DNA of 64,000 nucleotides from Zeimonas sp003577305 (GCA_030263385.1 SZOX01000003.1:248001-312000), one strand, 5' to 3'. Shown: positions 17,469 through 27,316, counted from the first letter of the stretch. The notes: a model not told the origin generated them from the sequence alone. Numbers and translations are program-made.

Positions 17469-18830
17469 GTGCAGGCGCAGGCGGGCGATCCGTTGGCGGC
17501 ACACGCGGCGCGGCGCGCGCGACTGGTCGCGACGCTGCAATCCGCGGGCGAGGCGCCGCTCGGGCTTGCGCACGGTACCTCGAACCTGTTTCGCGACCGC
17601 GCCGAGCAGCCGAAGCACCGGATCGACCTGCGCGACTTCCGGCAGGTGCTGGCGCTCGACGTCGCGGCTGGCTGGGTCGACGTCGAAGGCTCCACCCGTT
17701 ACGAAGACCTGGTCGCGGCGACGCTTCCCCGCGGCGTGATGCCCGCGGTGGTGCCGCAGCTGAAGACGATCACCGTCGGCGGGGCCGCGGCCGGCGTGGG
17801 CATCGAAGCGACCTCGTTCCGGCACGGGCTGGTGCACGACACCCTGCTCGAGTTCGACGTGCTGCTTCCCGACGGCCGGATCGTCACCTGCACGCCGGGC
17901 AACGAACACCGCGACCTCTACTTCGGCTTCCCGAACTCGTACGGCACGCTCGGCTACGCGATCAGGCTGCGCCAGCGCACGCTGCCGGTGCGCGCGAACG
18001 TGCGTGTCGAGCACCGCCGGCACGCCGATCCGCGCGGCTTCTTCGACGACCTGGCGCGCCAGTGCGAGGAGAGTGCGGCCGATTTCGTCGACGGCGTGGT
18101 CTTCGGCCCGCGCGAGCTGGTGCTCAGCGTTGCCCGTTTCGTCGACGATGCGCCCTGGCTGAGCGACTACACCTTCCGGAACATCTACTATCGTTCGCTG
18201 CGCAGCCGCGAGACCGACTACCTGAGCGCCCACGATTACCTCTGGCGCTGGGACACCGACTGGTTCTGGTGCTCGAAGAACCTGTACGCGCAGAATCCGC
18301 TGGTGCGCCGCCTGCTCGGGCGCGGGCGGCTGAACTCGCGCTTCTACACCCGGGTGATGCGCTGGAACGCGCGCCGGGGGCTGACCCGGCGGCTCGCGCG
18401 ACTGCGCGGCCGGTTCACCGAGTCGGTGATCCAGGACGTCGACATCCCGCTCGCGCGCGCCGGCGAGTTCCTCGACTTCCTCTCGCGCGAGATCGGGATC
18501 CTGCCGGTCTGGATCTGCCCGATCCGGCCCGCCGACGCGTCGATGCGTTTCACGCTGTACCCGCTCGAACCCGGCGTGCGCTACGTGAACTTCGGGTTCT
18601 GGGACGTGGTCGAGAGCCGCACGCCGCACGAAGCCGGGCACTTCGTCCGGCTGGTCGAGCAGGAAGTGATGCGGCTGGGAGGGATCAAGTCGCTGTACTC
18701 CGACAGCTTCTTCACCCGCGAGGAGTTCGCGCAGGCGTACCGGATGGACGAATACGCCGCGCTGAAGGCGAAATACGACGCGGCCGGACGTGCGCTCGGC
18801 CTCTACGAGAAATGCGTATTGCGCGCCTAG
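17469..18830 (+). CDS. FAD-binding oxidoreductase paired with the Cfa-like enzyme
   Basis: The 453-residue protein has a PCMH-type FAD domain (about residues 25-200) with the segments PAVVPQLKTITVGGAA and SFRHGLVHDTL, like DHCR24/alditol-oxidase-type enzymes. Start is GTG, one base after the stop of the methyltransferase gene. In actinobacteria and some proteobacteria a similar gene next to a Cfa homologue reduces the methylene fatty acid made by the methyltransferase. A role in reducing or desaturating a methylated acyl chain is therefore likely but inferred. It is the last gene before tRNA-Leu. Confidence 0.82.
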   Translation: MQAQAGDPLAAHAARRARLVATLQSAGEAPLGLAHGTSNLFRDRAEQPKHRIDLRDFRQVLALDVAAGWVDVEGSTRYEDLVAATLPRGVMPAVVPQLKTITVGGAAAGVGIEATSFRHGLVHDTLLEFDVLLPDGRIVTCTPGNEHRDLYFGFPNSYGTLGYAIRLRQRTLPVRANVRVEHRRHADPRGFFDDLARQCEESAADFVDGVVFGPRELVLSVARFVDDAPWLSDYTFRNIYYRSLRSRETDYLSAHDYLWRWDTDWFWCSKNLYAQNPLVRRLLGRGRLNSRFYTRVMRWNARRGLTRRLARLRGRFTESVIQDVDIPLARAGEFLDFLSREIGILPVWICPIRPADASMRFTLYPLEPGVRYVNFGFWDVVESRTPHEAGHFVRLVEQEVMRLGGIKSLYSDSFFTREEFAQAYRMDEYAALKAKYDAAGRALGLYEKCVLRA

Positions 18831-18856
18831 CGCGCGTGCTCTCGACCGCAGCGGGT

Positions 18857-18885
18857 TTGCCGGCGGGCGGGCGATTGCAGATAAT
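18857..18885 (+). promoter_or_regulatory. Sigma-70 promoter of tRNA-Leu
   Basis: A -35 TTGCCG (18857-18862) and a -10 GATAAT (18880-18885) are separated by 17 bases. The tRNA begins at 18922, giving a 5' extension of about 30 bases to be removed by RNase P. Confidence 0.6.
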
Positions 18886-18921
18886 GCGGGTCCGCCTCCG
18901 GGTTCCACCCGGACAACGCTC

Positions 18922-19008
18922 GCCGGAGTGGTGGAACTGGTAGACGCGCCGGACTCAAAATCCGGTGAGGGCAACCTCGTGCGGGTTCGATTCCCGCCTC
19001 CGGCACCA
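18922..19008 (+). tRNA. tRNA-Leu (anticodon CAA)
   Basis: The 87-base cloverleaf has a GCCGGAG/CTCCGGC acceptor stem, an anticodon loop CTCAAAA giving anticodon CAA (reads UUG), a variable arm (GTGAGGG...CCTCGTG region) as expected of class II tRNA-Leu, a GGTTCGATTCC T-arm, and an encoded CCA end. Confidence 0.95.
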
Positions 19009-19012
19009 GGCT

Positions 19013-19055
19013 GGCGCCGCAACGCACGAGCCGGCGGCCCGTGCGCTACGGCGCC
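19013..19055 (+). terminator. Long GC hairpin after tRNA-Leu
   Basis: Nested inverted repeats GGCGCCG/CGGCGCC (outer) and GCACG/CGTGC (inner) form one long stem 4 bases after the tRNA CCA. There is no U-tract, so it may protect or process the tRNA 3' end rather than terminate alone. Confidence 0.4.
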
Positions 19056-19070
19056 ACGGCCGTGCCATCC

Positions 19071-19343
19071 TCAGCCGCGCTGCCTGGCGGCCTTGGCGCG
19101 CTTGGCCTTGGTCGACTGCGTCTTCCTGTGCACCTGCGCCTTTGTTCGCGTGCTCTGGCGGGCCTGTTGCGCGGCCGGCGTTGCCGGCGTGCCGGGAGTC
19201 GCCGCGGGTGCCTGGGCATCGGGTGCGGCCGGTGCGGCGGGAGCCGCTGCAGTTGCCGGAGTCGCCGGCGTGGCGGACGTCGCCTGCGCGAACGCGCCCG
19301 TCGAGAACGCTGCCGCGGCGATCGCGGCCAGGAGCTTGTTCAT
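19071..19343 (-). CDS. Small secreted Ala/Pro-rich protein with basic tail
   Basis: This 90-residue protein has a clean signal peptide (MNKLLAAIAAAAFSTGAFAQ), a low-complexity middle of Ala, Pro and Thr repeats, and a basic C-terminal third rich in Lys, Arg and Gln. AAGGA lies about 7 bases upstream of the ATG. I do not recognise a function; such proteins are common in Burkholderiales and their role is unknown. The repeats make homology-based naming unreliable. Confidence 0.65.
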   Translation of the reverse strand: MNKLLAAIAAAAFSTGAFAQATSATPATPATAAAPAAPAAPDAQAPAATPGTPATPAAQQARQSTRTKAQVHRKTQSTKAKRAKAARQRG

Positions 19344-19495
19344 CTGGTTTCCTTTCGACCTCGTGCGTGAGCGGATTGCCCGCGCAACGCTAACGTGCGA
19401 TCCGCAGGGCCGGTTGACCGGACAGGCGCGCGCCGCGGCCGTGGCGCGCCGTCGCTAAACTGGCGGCTGCGTCGCGCTGCCCGCAGGAGGGCTCC

Positions 19496-20671
<1,176 letters not shown>

Positions 20672-20687
20672 ACCGGACGCGCAGACC

Positions 20688-21845
20688 ATGGACTTCCAGT
20701 ACACCGAAGAGCAGCAACTGCTGGCCGACAGCGTCCGGCGGCTGATCGACAAGCGCTACGACTTCGAGTCGCGCAAGCGCATCGTTGCCTCGCCTGCCGG
20801 ACACAGTGCCGAGGCGTGGGCCGAACTGGCCGGGCTCGGCCTGCTGTCGCTGCCGTTCGCAGGGCGCGACGGCGGTTTCGGCGGCGGCGCGGTCGACCTG
20901 ATCGCCACGATGGAAGCGATTGGCGAAGGGCTGGTGGTCGAGCCGTTCCTGTCCACGCTTGCGCCGGCCGGGCGGCTCGTCGCCCGTTGCGGATCCGATG
21001 CGCAGCGCGCGGCAATATTGCCGTCGGTGATCGACGGCTCGACGAAGCTCGCTTTTGCGCACGGCGAGCGCGGGTCGCGCTACACGCTGTCGCAGGTCGA
21101 GGCGCGCGCGGCGAAGACCGCCGACGGCTGGGTGCTCGCCGGCGAGAAGTTGGTGGTGCTGCATGCGCCGATGGCCGACCGGCTGGTGGTTTCGGCCCGT
21201 ACTTCGGGCGGTGCGACCGACGCGTCGGGCATCAGCCTGTTCGTGGTCGATGCGCATGCGCCGGGCCTCGCGATGAAGACCTGCCGCACGGTCGACGGCC
21301 TGCGCGCGGCCGACCTCGTGCTGAACGACCTGACGCTGCCGGCCGACGCGCTGCTCGGCGAGGCCGGTGCCGCGTTGCCGGCGATCGAGGAGGCGGTCGA
21401 TTTCGCGACGGTGCTGCTCTGCGCGGAAGGCGTTGGGGCGATGCGCCATGCGAACCAGGCCACGCTCGAATACCTGAAGACGCGCCGGCAGTTCGGCGTG
21501 CCGATCGGCTCGTTCCAGGCGCTGCAGCACCGGATGGTCGACATGACGATCAGCGCCGAACAGGCGCGCTCGATCACCTGGCTCGCCTGCGCGAAGGTCG
21601 ACGCGGCGGCGCGCGGCGACGTCGATGCGAACGAGCGTCGACGCGTGGTCTCGGCTGCGAAAGTCAGGGTGGCCGACGCCTGCCGGCACGTCGGCCAGGA
21701 GGCGATCCAGCTGCACGGCGGCATGGGGATGACGCTGGAGATGAAGGTGGCGCACACCTTCAGGCGACTGACGATGATCGCGCAGCAGTTCGGCGACGCC
21801 GATCACCACCTGGAGCGGTTCGCGGCGGCGTCGCAGCTCAGCTGA
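20688..21845 (+). CDS. Acyl-CoA dehydrogenase, small-subunit (PimD-like)
   Basis: This 385-residue acyl-CoA dehydrogenase homologue starts MDFQYTEEQQLLADSVRRLI. In place of the usual GSD flavin loop it has FAHGERGSRYTL, as in the small partner of two-subunit dehydrogenases. The C-terminal EAIQLHGGMGMTLEMKVAHTF motif is conserved. It follows the large subunit closely and overlaps the 3' end of the convergent kinase gene by 8 bases. The substrate is not determinable here. Confidence 0.88.
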   Translation: MDFQYTEEQQLLADSVRRLIDKRYDFESRKRIVASPAGHSAEAWAELAGLGLLSLPFAGRDGGFGGGAVDLIATMEAIGEGLVVEPFLSTLAPAGRLVARCGSDAQRAAILPSVIDGSTKLAFAHGERGSRYTLSQVEARAAKTADGWVLAGEKLVVLHAPMADRLVVSARTSGGATDASGISLFVVDAHAPGLAMKTCRTVDGLRAADLVLNDLTLPADALLGEAGAALPAIEEAVDFATVLLCAEGVGAMRHANQATLEYLKTRRQFGVPIGSFQALQHRMVDMTISAEQARSITWLACAKVDAAARGDVDANERRRVVSAAKVRVADACRHVGQEAIQLHGGMGMTLEMKVAHTFRRLTMIAQQFGDADHHLERFAAASQLS

Positions 21846-23268
21846 GATCGGCCGGCAGCGACGGCGCGCCGGCGTCGTCCGGGACGGCTTCGCGCGGGGC
21901 GGCCGGATCGGCCAGCAGGCGCGTGGCCGGCAGGCACATCGTGAAGGTGCTGCCGCGGTTCGATGCCGTTTCGAACACGAACCGGCCCTGGTGCCGGTGC
22001 GTGATCCGCTTGACGATCGCCAGCCCGAGGCCGGTGCCGCCGGTGGCGCGCGAGCGACCGCGATCGACCCGGTAGAAGCGCTCGGTGATCCGCGGGATGT
22101 GCTCGGCCGGAATGCCGATGCCGGTGTCGCGCACCGACAGCAGGCCTTCGCTGTCCTGCACCCGCCAGAGGATCGAGATCTGCCCGCCGTCGGGCGTGTA
22201 GCGGATCGCGTTGGTGAGCAGGTTGCGCACCGCGCACTCGAGTTCGCTGGCGGCGGCCAGCACGCGGCGCGGCCCGTCGAAGTGCAGCTCGATCCGGTGG
22301 CGTTCGCGCGACAAGGCGCGCGCCTCTTCGAGCAGCGCCCCGAGCAGCCGCTGCAGGTCGACCGGTTCTTCGGCGAGCGTCTCGTCGCCGCTTTCGAGCG
22401 ACGAGAGCATCAGCAGGTCGTCGACCAGCCGCTGCATGGTCTGGCTCTGTTCGAGAATCGAGCCGAGGTACTTGCGGCGTGCGTCTTCGTCGAGCTCGAC
22501 CGTGAGCAGCGTGTCGGCGAAGCCCGCAATGACGGTGATCGGAGTGCGTATCTCGCGCGAGACGTTGGCCACGAAGTCGCTGCGCATCGCATCGAGCTTG
22601 GCCTGGTCGGTCACGTCGCGGGTGATGAGCAGCTTCTGGCCGCCTTGCGAGCGATGCAGCCGCAACTCGTGGGTGCGCCCCGGATGGCTCGACAGCTGGA
22701 TCCGCAGCGTGCTGTCGGGCTCGTTCGCCTGCAGGAAGCGAGCCAGTTCGGGCTGGCGGATGAAGTGGTGGATCGGGCGCCGGGTGCCGAAGATGCCGTG
22801 CAGGTGCTCGGCCGCGTCGTTGGCCCAGAGCACGTGGTCGTAGCGGTCGAGCACGACCAGGCCGTCGGGCAGCCGATCGACCGCCGCGTGAATGCGCTCG
22901 AGCTCCGAGCCGAGTTCGTTGCGGGCGTCGGTCTCCTGTCGCACGAAACGCGCCAGCCGCATGATGATCGGGCGCCAGGGCCCGATTCCGGCGGGCAGCG
23001 CGCGGTTGCGCGGCAGCGACGACCAGTGGTGCAGCCGGACCATATAGATCAGTTGCACCAGCGCGACGCCGACGAACAGGGCGCCGAACCACCAGGCGGC
23101 GGCGTTGCCGGAGGCGTAGAGGTCGAGGGCGGCGCCGATCGCGACGGCCAGCACGATGGCGGCGAGGCTGCGCAGGAACGGGCTCAAGGGAACGGGCTCG
23201 GGGGTCTGCCGGATCTCGTCGCCGAATATACACGCGATCGCCGCGGGCGTTGCCGCGCGGGCGCTCAT
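21838..23268 (-). CDS. phoR: PhoR-like sensor kinase lacking the phospho-His
   Basis: This 476-residue protein has two N-terminal transmembrane helices (about residues 33-75), a PAS-like domain (125-215), a dimerisation domain and an ATP-binding domain. The H-box reads DFVANVSREIRTPITVI: residue 238, normally the phosphorylated His, is Arg (codon CGC at 22555-22557). The N-box (NLLTNAIRYTP), DTGIGIP (381-387) and GGTGLGL (410-416) are intact, so ATP binding looks preserved. It closely resembles PhoR of the phosphate regulon, but no phoB or phoU is adjacent. It may act only as a phosphatase or partner, or carry a loss-of-function mutation. Confidence 0.88.
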   Translation of the reverse strand: MSARAATPAAIACIFGDEIRQTPEPVPLSPFLRSLAAIVLAVAIGAALDLYASGNAAAWWFGALFVGVALVQLIYMVRLHHWSSLPRNRALPAGIGPWRPIIMRLARFVRQETDARNELGSELERIHAAVDRLPDGLVVLDRYDHVLWANDAAEHLHGIFGTRRPIHHFIRQPELARFLQANEPDSTLRIQLSSHPGRTHELRLHRSQGGQKLLITRDVTDQAKLDAMRSDFVANVSREIRTPITVIAGFADTLLTVELDEDARRKYLGSILEQSQTMQRLVDDLLMLSSLESGDETLAEEPVDLQRLLGALLEEARALSRERHRIELHFDGPRRVLAAASELECAVRNLLTNAIRYTPDGGQISILWRVQDSEGLLSVRDTGIGIPAEHIPRITERFYRVDRGRSRATGGTGLGLAIVKRITHRHQGRFVFETASNRGSTFTMCLPATRLLADPAAPREAVPDDAGAPSLPADLS

Positions 23269-23289
23269 GCCGGGACGCGGGCTGGCAGG

Positions 23290-23832
23290 CTATCCGGCCT
23301 CGCGCCAGCGATAGCGGCGCTGCGGCGTCGAGCCGGCGTCCGAGCAGCCCAGCGCGAGCCTGAAGCGGGCCACTTCGATCGGCAGCGCGTCGGCGAAGGC
23401 GTCGAACCGGGCACCGGCATCGCGGCGCGCGTTGCGCAGCAGGGTCGCGTGCAGGTGCAGCGCGCGCTCGTCGAAAGCGATGCCCGCCTCGCGCAGGCGC
23501 TGCTGCAACCGGGCGGCGAGTTGCGCCGGCCAGGGCGGCGACGTGTCGCCCTGTGCAGCGCCTTGCGGATGCGCCGGTCCGGCCCAGTACAGGCCGCGTC
23601 CGAAGCTGCCGATCCGGGTCAGCGCCAGCGCCGGCCAGGCCGGCGCGATGCCGTCGAGCGCGCCTGCCAGGGTCGCTTCGTCGGTGGCCGGGCGCTCGCC
23701 GACGAAGACCAGTGTCAGGTGGATGTCGTCGGCCGACAGCGGCCGGCCCCCCAGGCTCGTGCCCAGTCGCGTGGCGAGCGCGGCCAGTCGCCCGGCCGCG
23801 GCCGGATCGGGACGCAGCGCGTAGAACCAGCG
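23290..23832 (-). CDS. thpR: 2'-5' RNA ligase family protein (ThpR-like), start unclear
   Basis: The frame encodes an LigT/ThpR-like cyclic phosphodiesterase. From the FYALRPD beginning (23826) it carries both HxTx motifs, IHLTLVFVG and HATLLRNA, about 95 residues apart. The frame is open from about 23952 but contains no ATG, GTG, TTG or CTG before FYALRPD; the first in-frame standard start is TTG 23508, which would remove the first active-site motif. The interval given begins at the conserved start of the domain. Either a non-standard start is used, the manC end was shifted by a small indel, or the gene is broken. It overlaps or abuts manC. Confidence 0.6.
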   Translation of the reverse strand, partial: RWFYALRPDPAAAGRLAALATRLGTSLGGRPLSADDIHLTLVFVGERPATDEATLAGALDGIAPAWPALALTRIGSFGRGLYWAGPAHPQGAAQGDTSPPWPAQLAARLQQRLREAGIAFDERALHLHATLLRNARRDAGARFDAFADALPIEVARFRLALGCSDAGSTPQRRYRWREAG

Positions 23833-23863
23833 CGCCTTCGCCTGCGCGGGCTGGCGGGGGCGT

Positions 23864-25297
23864 TCAGGCGGGCGGGATTCGACCGTAGGTGTCCTCGAAG
23901 CGCACGATGTCGTCTTCGCCGAGATAGTCGCCGCACTGAACCTCGATCATCACCAGGTCGACGACGCCCGGGTTCTCCAGCCGGTGTCTCGAACCGATCG
24001 GGATGTAGGTGGATTCGTTCGCGGCGACCAGGAACGAGCGATCGTCGCAGCTCACCCTGGCGGTGCCCGACACCACCACCCAGTGTTCGCTGCGATGGTG
24101 GTGCATCTGCAGCGACAGCGTCTGTTTCGGCCTGACCTCGATGCGCTTGATCTTGAAGCGCGGACCTTCCTGCAGGACGGTGTAGGTGCCCCATGGGCGG
24201 GCGACGGTGCGGTGTAGTCGCGCCGCTTCGTGGTTTCTCGATTTCAGCCGCCCGACGATCTCCTTCACCTGCTGGCTTGCGTCCTTGCTCGCGACCAGCA
24301 GCGCATCGGGCGTGTCGACGACCAGCAGGTTCTCGACGCCCACTGCGGCGACCAGCCGGTCCTCGCTCTGGATGTGCGTGTTCCTTGCGTCTACCAGCAT
24401 GGTCTCGCCCAGCGTGGTGTTGCCGTTGGCGTCGGGCTCGAGTTGCTCGGCGACCGCCTTCCAGGAGCCGATGTCGCTCCAGGCGAAACGCGTCGGCAGC
24501 ACGACGACGCCGCCGGCCTTCTCCATGACCGCGTAGTCGATCGAGATGCTCGGGCAGGACGCGAACGGCTCGGCCGCGATCGGCAGCTTCTGCTCGGTAG
24601 CCTTGTCGCGGCTCGCTTCCCAGGCGGCGCGTGCGCCGGCGAGCACTTCGGGCGCGTGCGCCTGCATCGCGTCGAGGATCGTCTTCGCGCCGAAACAGAA
24701 CATGCCGCTGTTCCAGACGAAGTTGCCCGCGGCGAGGAACTGCAGCGCCCGTGCCGCGTCGGGTTTCTCCACGAAACGGCGCACTTTCAGCGCTGCGCCG
24801 GGCAGCGCTTCGCCGGTTTCGACGTAGCCGAAGCCGGTCTCGGGAGCGGTGGGATGGATGCCGAACAGCACGATCGCGCCGGTGGCTGCCAGCTCGGCCG
24901 CCTGGCGTGCGCTGGCCTGGAAAGCGGCCTCGTCCGGAATCAGGTGATCGGCCGGCAGCACCAGCATCGTGGCCTCGGGATCGACCGATTGCGCCCACAG
25001 CGCCGCCATCGCGATCGCCGGGGCGGTGTTGCGCCCGGCCGGCTCGAGCAGCTGCACGATGCGCTGGCCAGCAGCCGCGGGCAGCGTGTCGATCTCCTCG
25101 CGCGTGCGGAAGAAATACTCGGCGTTGGTGACGATCGCCGCGAGGTGTCCGTCGGCCAGCGGCAGCGAGCGCCGCAGCGTGCGCTGCAGCAGGCTGAGTT
25201 CGCCGCCCAGTTTCATGAACGGCTTCGGAAACGCCTCGCGCGATACCGGCCACAGCCGCGTGCCGGCGCCGCCGGAAAGGATGACCGGGATCAGCAT
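23864..25297 (-). CDS. manC: Mannose-1-phosphate guanylyltransferase / mannose-6-phosphate isomerase
   Basis: This 477-residue bifunctional enzyme makes GDP-mannose for surface polysaccharide. The N-terminal nucleotidyltransferase has GGAGTRLWPVSREAFPKPF near residue 8 and FVEKPDAARA near residue 165. The C-terminal cupin isomerase has RPWGTYTVLQEGPRFKIK and QMHHHRSEHWVVVSGTA. I use ATG 25297, where the family start MLIPVILSGGAG lies. It is divergent from galE, another sugar-nucleotide gene, across a 120-base gap. Confidence 0.96.
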   Translation of the reverse strand: MLIPVILSGGAGTRLWPVSREAFPKPFMKLGGELSLLQRTLRRSLPLADGHLAAIVTNAEYFFRTREEIDTLPAAAGQRIVQLLEPAGRNTAPAIAMAALWAQSVDPEATMLVLPADHLIPDEAAFQASARQAAELAATGAIVLFGIHPTAPETGFGYVETGEALPGAALKVRRFVEKPDAARALQFLAAGNFVWNSGMFCFGAKTILDAMQAHAPEVLAGARAAWEASRDKATEQKLPIAAEPFASCPSISIDYAVMEKAGGVVVLPTRFAWSDIGSWKAVAEQLEPDANGNTTLGETMLVDARNTHIQSEDRLVAAVGVENLLVVDTPDALLVASKDASQQVKEIVGRLKSRNHEAARLHRTVARPWGTYTVLQEGPRFKIKRIEVRPKQTLSLQMHHHRSEHWVVVSGTARVSCDDRSFLVAANESTYIPIGSRHRLENPGVVDLVMIEVQCGDYLGEDDIVRFEDTYGRIPPA

Positions 25298-25417
25298 GGT
25301 CGCCAGGATCCGAGTTGAACCGAATGAGAACAATTGTACGGGCAGGCTCGCGCCGGCATGCGAGACTTCGGACACACGCGTGCATCCACGCGACGGACGG
25401 ACCGACGGGAGGCGACT

Positions 25418-26449
25418 TTGGGCGACGGCAGGCGGCAGGCACTGGTGACCGGGGGCGCGGGCTACATCGGCTCGCACACGGTGCTCGAATTGCTGCAGGC
25501 AGGCTGGGAAGTGACCGTGCTGGACAACCTGTGCAACGCGAGCGCCGAGTCGCTGCGCCGCGTCGCGCAGATCACCGGCCGCGAGGCGCCGCTGGTGCGC
25601 GCCGACATTCGCGACGCGGCGGCACTGGCGGCGCTGCTGGAGTCGCGGCGCTTCGATGCGGTGATCCACTTCGCCGGCCTGAAGGCGGTCGGCGAATCGG
25701 TGGCGCAGCCGCTCGACTATTACGACAACAACGTCGCCGGCACGGTGACGCTGCTGCGCGCGATGGCCGCTGCCGGCCTGCGCCGCATCGTCTTCAGTTC
25801 TTCGGCGACGGTCTACGGCGATCCCGATCGGGTGCCGATCACCGAAGACGCGCGTACCGGCCCGACCAACCCCTACGGGCGCACCAAGCTGATGATCGAA
25901 TCGATCCTCGGCGATCTCGCGGCTGCCGATCCGCAGTGGTCGATCGGCGTGCTGCGCTACTTCAACCCGGTGGGTGCGCACGAAAGCGGGCTGATCGGCG
26001 AGGATCCGCGCGGTACGCCGAACAACCTGATGCCTTTCGTGAGCCAGGTGGCAGTCGGGCGCCGGCCGCAGCTGTCGGTGTTCGGCGGCGACTGGCCGAC
26101 CCCGGACGGCACCGGCGTGCGCGATTACATTCACGTGGTCGACCTGGCGCGCGGCCACCTCGCCGCGCTCGAGCGGCTGTTCGCGCATCCGGGCGCGTTC
26201 ACCGTCAACCTGGGCACCGGCAGCGGCTACTCGGTGCTCGAACTGGTGCGCGCGTTCGAGCAGGCGAGCGGCCGGAAAGTGCCTTACCGGATCGTCGATC
26301 GCCGCCCCGGCGACATCGCCGCCTGCTATGCCGATCCTTCCGCGGCGGCCAGTCTGCTGGGCTGGCGCGCCGCGCTCGGCATCGAGCGCATGTGCGCCGA
26401 CGCGTGGCGCTGGCAGCAATCGAATCCGCAGGGCTACGGCGGCGCGTAG
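25418..26449 (+). CDS. galE: UDP-glucose 4-epimerase GalE
   Basis: The 343-residue short-chain dehydrogenase family enzyme interconverts UDP-glucose and UDP-galactose with bound NAD. It shows TGGAGYIGSHT (NAD), SSSATVYG (catalytic Ser region), NPYGRTK (YxxxK pair) and RYFNPVGAHESG. The best start is TTG 25418, with GGGAGG 5 bases upstream; an ATG at 25358 is in frame but would add 20 unconserved residues. It is convergent with panC. Confidence 0.95.
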   Translation: MGDGRRQALVTGGAGYIGSHTVLELLQAGWEVTVLDNLCNASAESLRRVAQITGREAPLVRADIRDAAALAALLESRRFDAVIHFAGLKAVGESVAQPLDYYDNNVAGTVTLLRAMAAAGLRRIVFSSSATVYGDPDRVPITEDARTGPTNPYGRTKLMIESILGDLAAADPQWSIGVLRYFNPVGAHESGLIGEDPRGTPNNLMPFVSQVAVGRRPQLSVFGGDWPTPDGTGVRDYIHVVDLARGHLAALERLFAHPGAFTVNLGTGSGYSVLELVRAFEQASGRKVPYRIVDRRPGDIAACYADPSAAASLLGWRAALGIERMCADAWRWQQSNPQGYGGA

Positions 26450-26464
26450 CGGCGGCGCGCTTGG

Positions 26465-27310
26465 TCAGAACTCGAGGTTGTCGATCAGGCGCGTGGTGCC
26501 GAGCTTCGCGGCGCCGAGCGCGACCAGCGTGCCGGGGGCGGCGAGGTCGGCGGCCTGCGGTGGCGCGAGGTCGGCGCGGCGGCGCACCGCCAGGTAATCG
26601 GGCTTCCAGCCGCGGGCCCGGAGATCGTTCAGGGCCTGGCGCTCGGCCTGGGCGACCGCCAGTGGCGTTCCGGCTCGCGCCGCGCGTTGCGCGAGCGCCT
26701 GCAGCGCGCGCGCCAGCGCGGGTGCCTCGGCGCGCTCGGCTGCGTCCAGGTAGCCATTGCGCGAGGACATCGCCAGGCCGTCGGCTTCGCGCATCGTCTC
26801 GCCGGGCACGATCGTGATCGGCAGGTTGAACTGCTCGACCATGCTGCGCACCACCATCAGCTGCTGGTAATCCTTCTTGCCGAAGACGGCCACGGCAGGC
26901 TGCACGCAGCCGAACAGCTTGAGCACCACCGTGGCCACGCCCTCGAAGAAGCCGGGGCGGAACTCGCCTTCGAGGATATCGCCGAGGCCGTGCGGCGTGG
27001 CGACGCGAAACGCCTGCTCGACCGGATACAACTCGCGCTCGTCGGGCGCGAAGAGCAGGTCGCAGCCGAGCGCGCGCAGCTTTGCGCAGTCGGCCTCGAA
27101 AGTGCGTGGATAACTGGCGAAGTCTTCGTGCGGCGCGAACTGCAGCCGGTTGACGAAAATGCTCGCAACCAGCGGCTGCCCGGCAGCCTTGCCCAGCCGC
27201 ATCAGCGAGAGGTGGCCTTCGTGCAGGTTGCCCATCGTGGGCACGAAAGCGGCGCCGCGGCTCGCGCCGAGCGCCCGGCGCAACTCGCCGACGGTGCGGA
27301 CGATCTGCAT
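26465..27310 (-). CDS. panC: Pantothenate synthetase PanC
   Basis: This 281-residue enzyme joins pantoate and beta-alanine using ATP. It shows the nucleotide motif MGNLHEGHLSLMRLG (HIGH-like) near residue 26, FGKKDYQQLMVV near residue 145, and SSRNGYLDA near residue 184. It is the last gene of the seven-gene minus-strand operon, 6 bases after the deoxynucleoside kinase. The C-terminal part is normal in length. Confidence 0.97.
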   Translation of the reverse strand: MQIVRTVGELRRALGASRGAAFVPTMGNLHEGHLSLMRLGKAAGQPLVASIFVNRLQFAPHEDFASYPRTFEADCAKLRALGCDLLFAPDERELYPVEQAFRVATPHGLGDILEGEFRPGFFEGVATVVLKLFGCVQPAVAVFGKKDYQQLMVVRSMVEQFNLPITIVPGETMREADGLAMSSRNGYLDAAERAEAPALARALQALAQRAARAGTPLAVAQAERQALNDLRARGWKPDYLAVRRRADLAPPQAADLAAPGTLVALGAAKLGTTRLIDNLEF

Positions 27311-27316
27311 CGCGGC

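Noticed and set aside
19201..19300. A CRISPR or tandem DNA repeat in the Ala/Pro-rich gene
   Set aside because: The repeats are irregular codon-level Ala/Pro/Thr runs with no fixed unit or spacers.
18922..19343. An integration site at tRNA-Leu
   Set aside because: No integrase, no direct repeat of the tRNA 3' end, and composition does not change across it.
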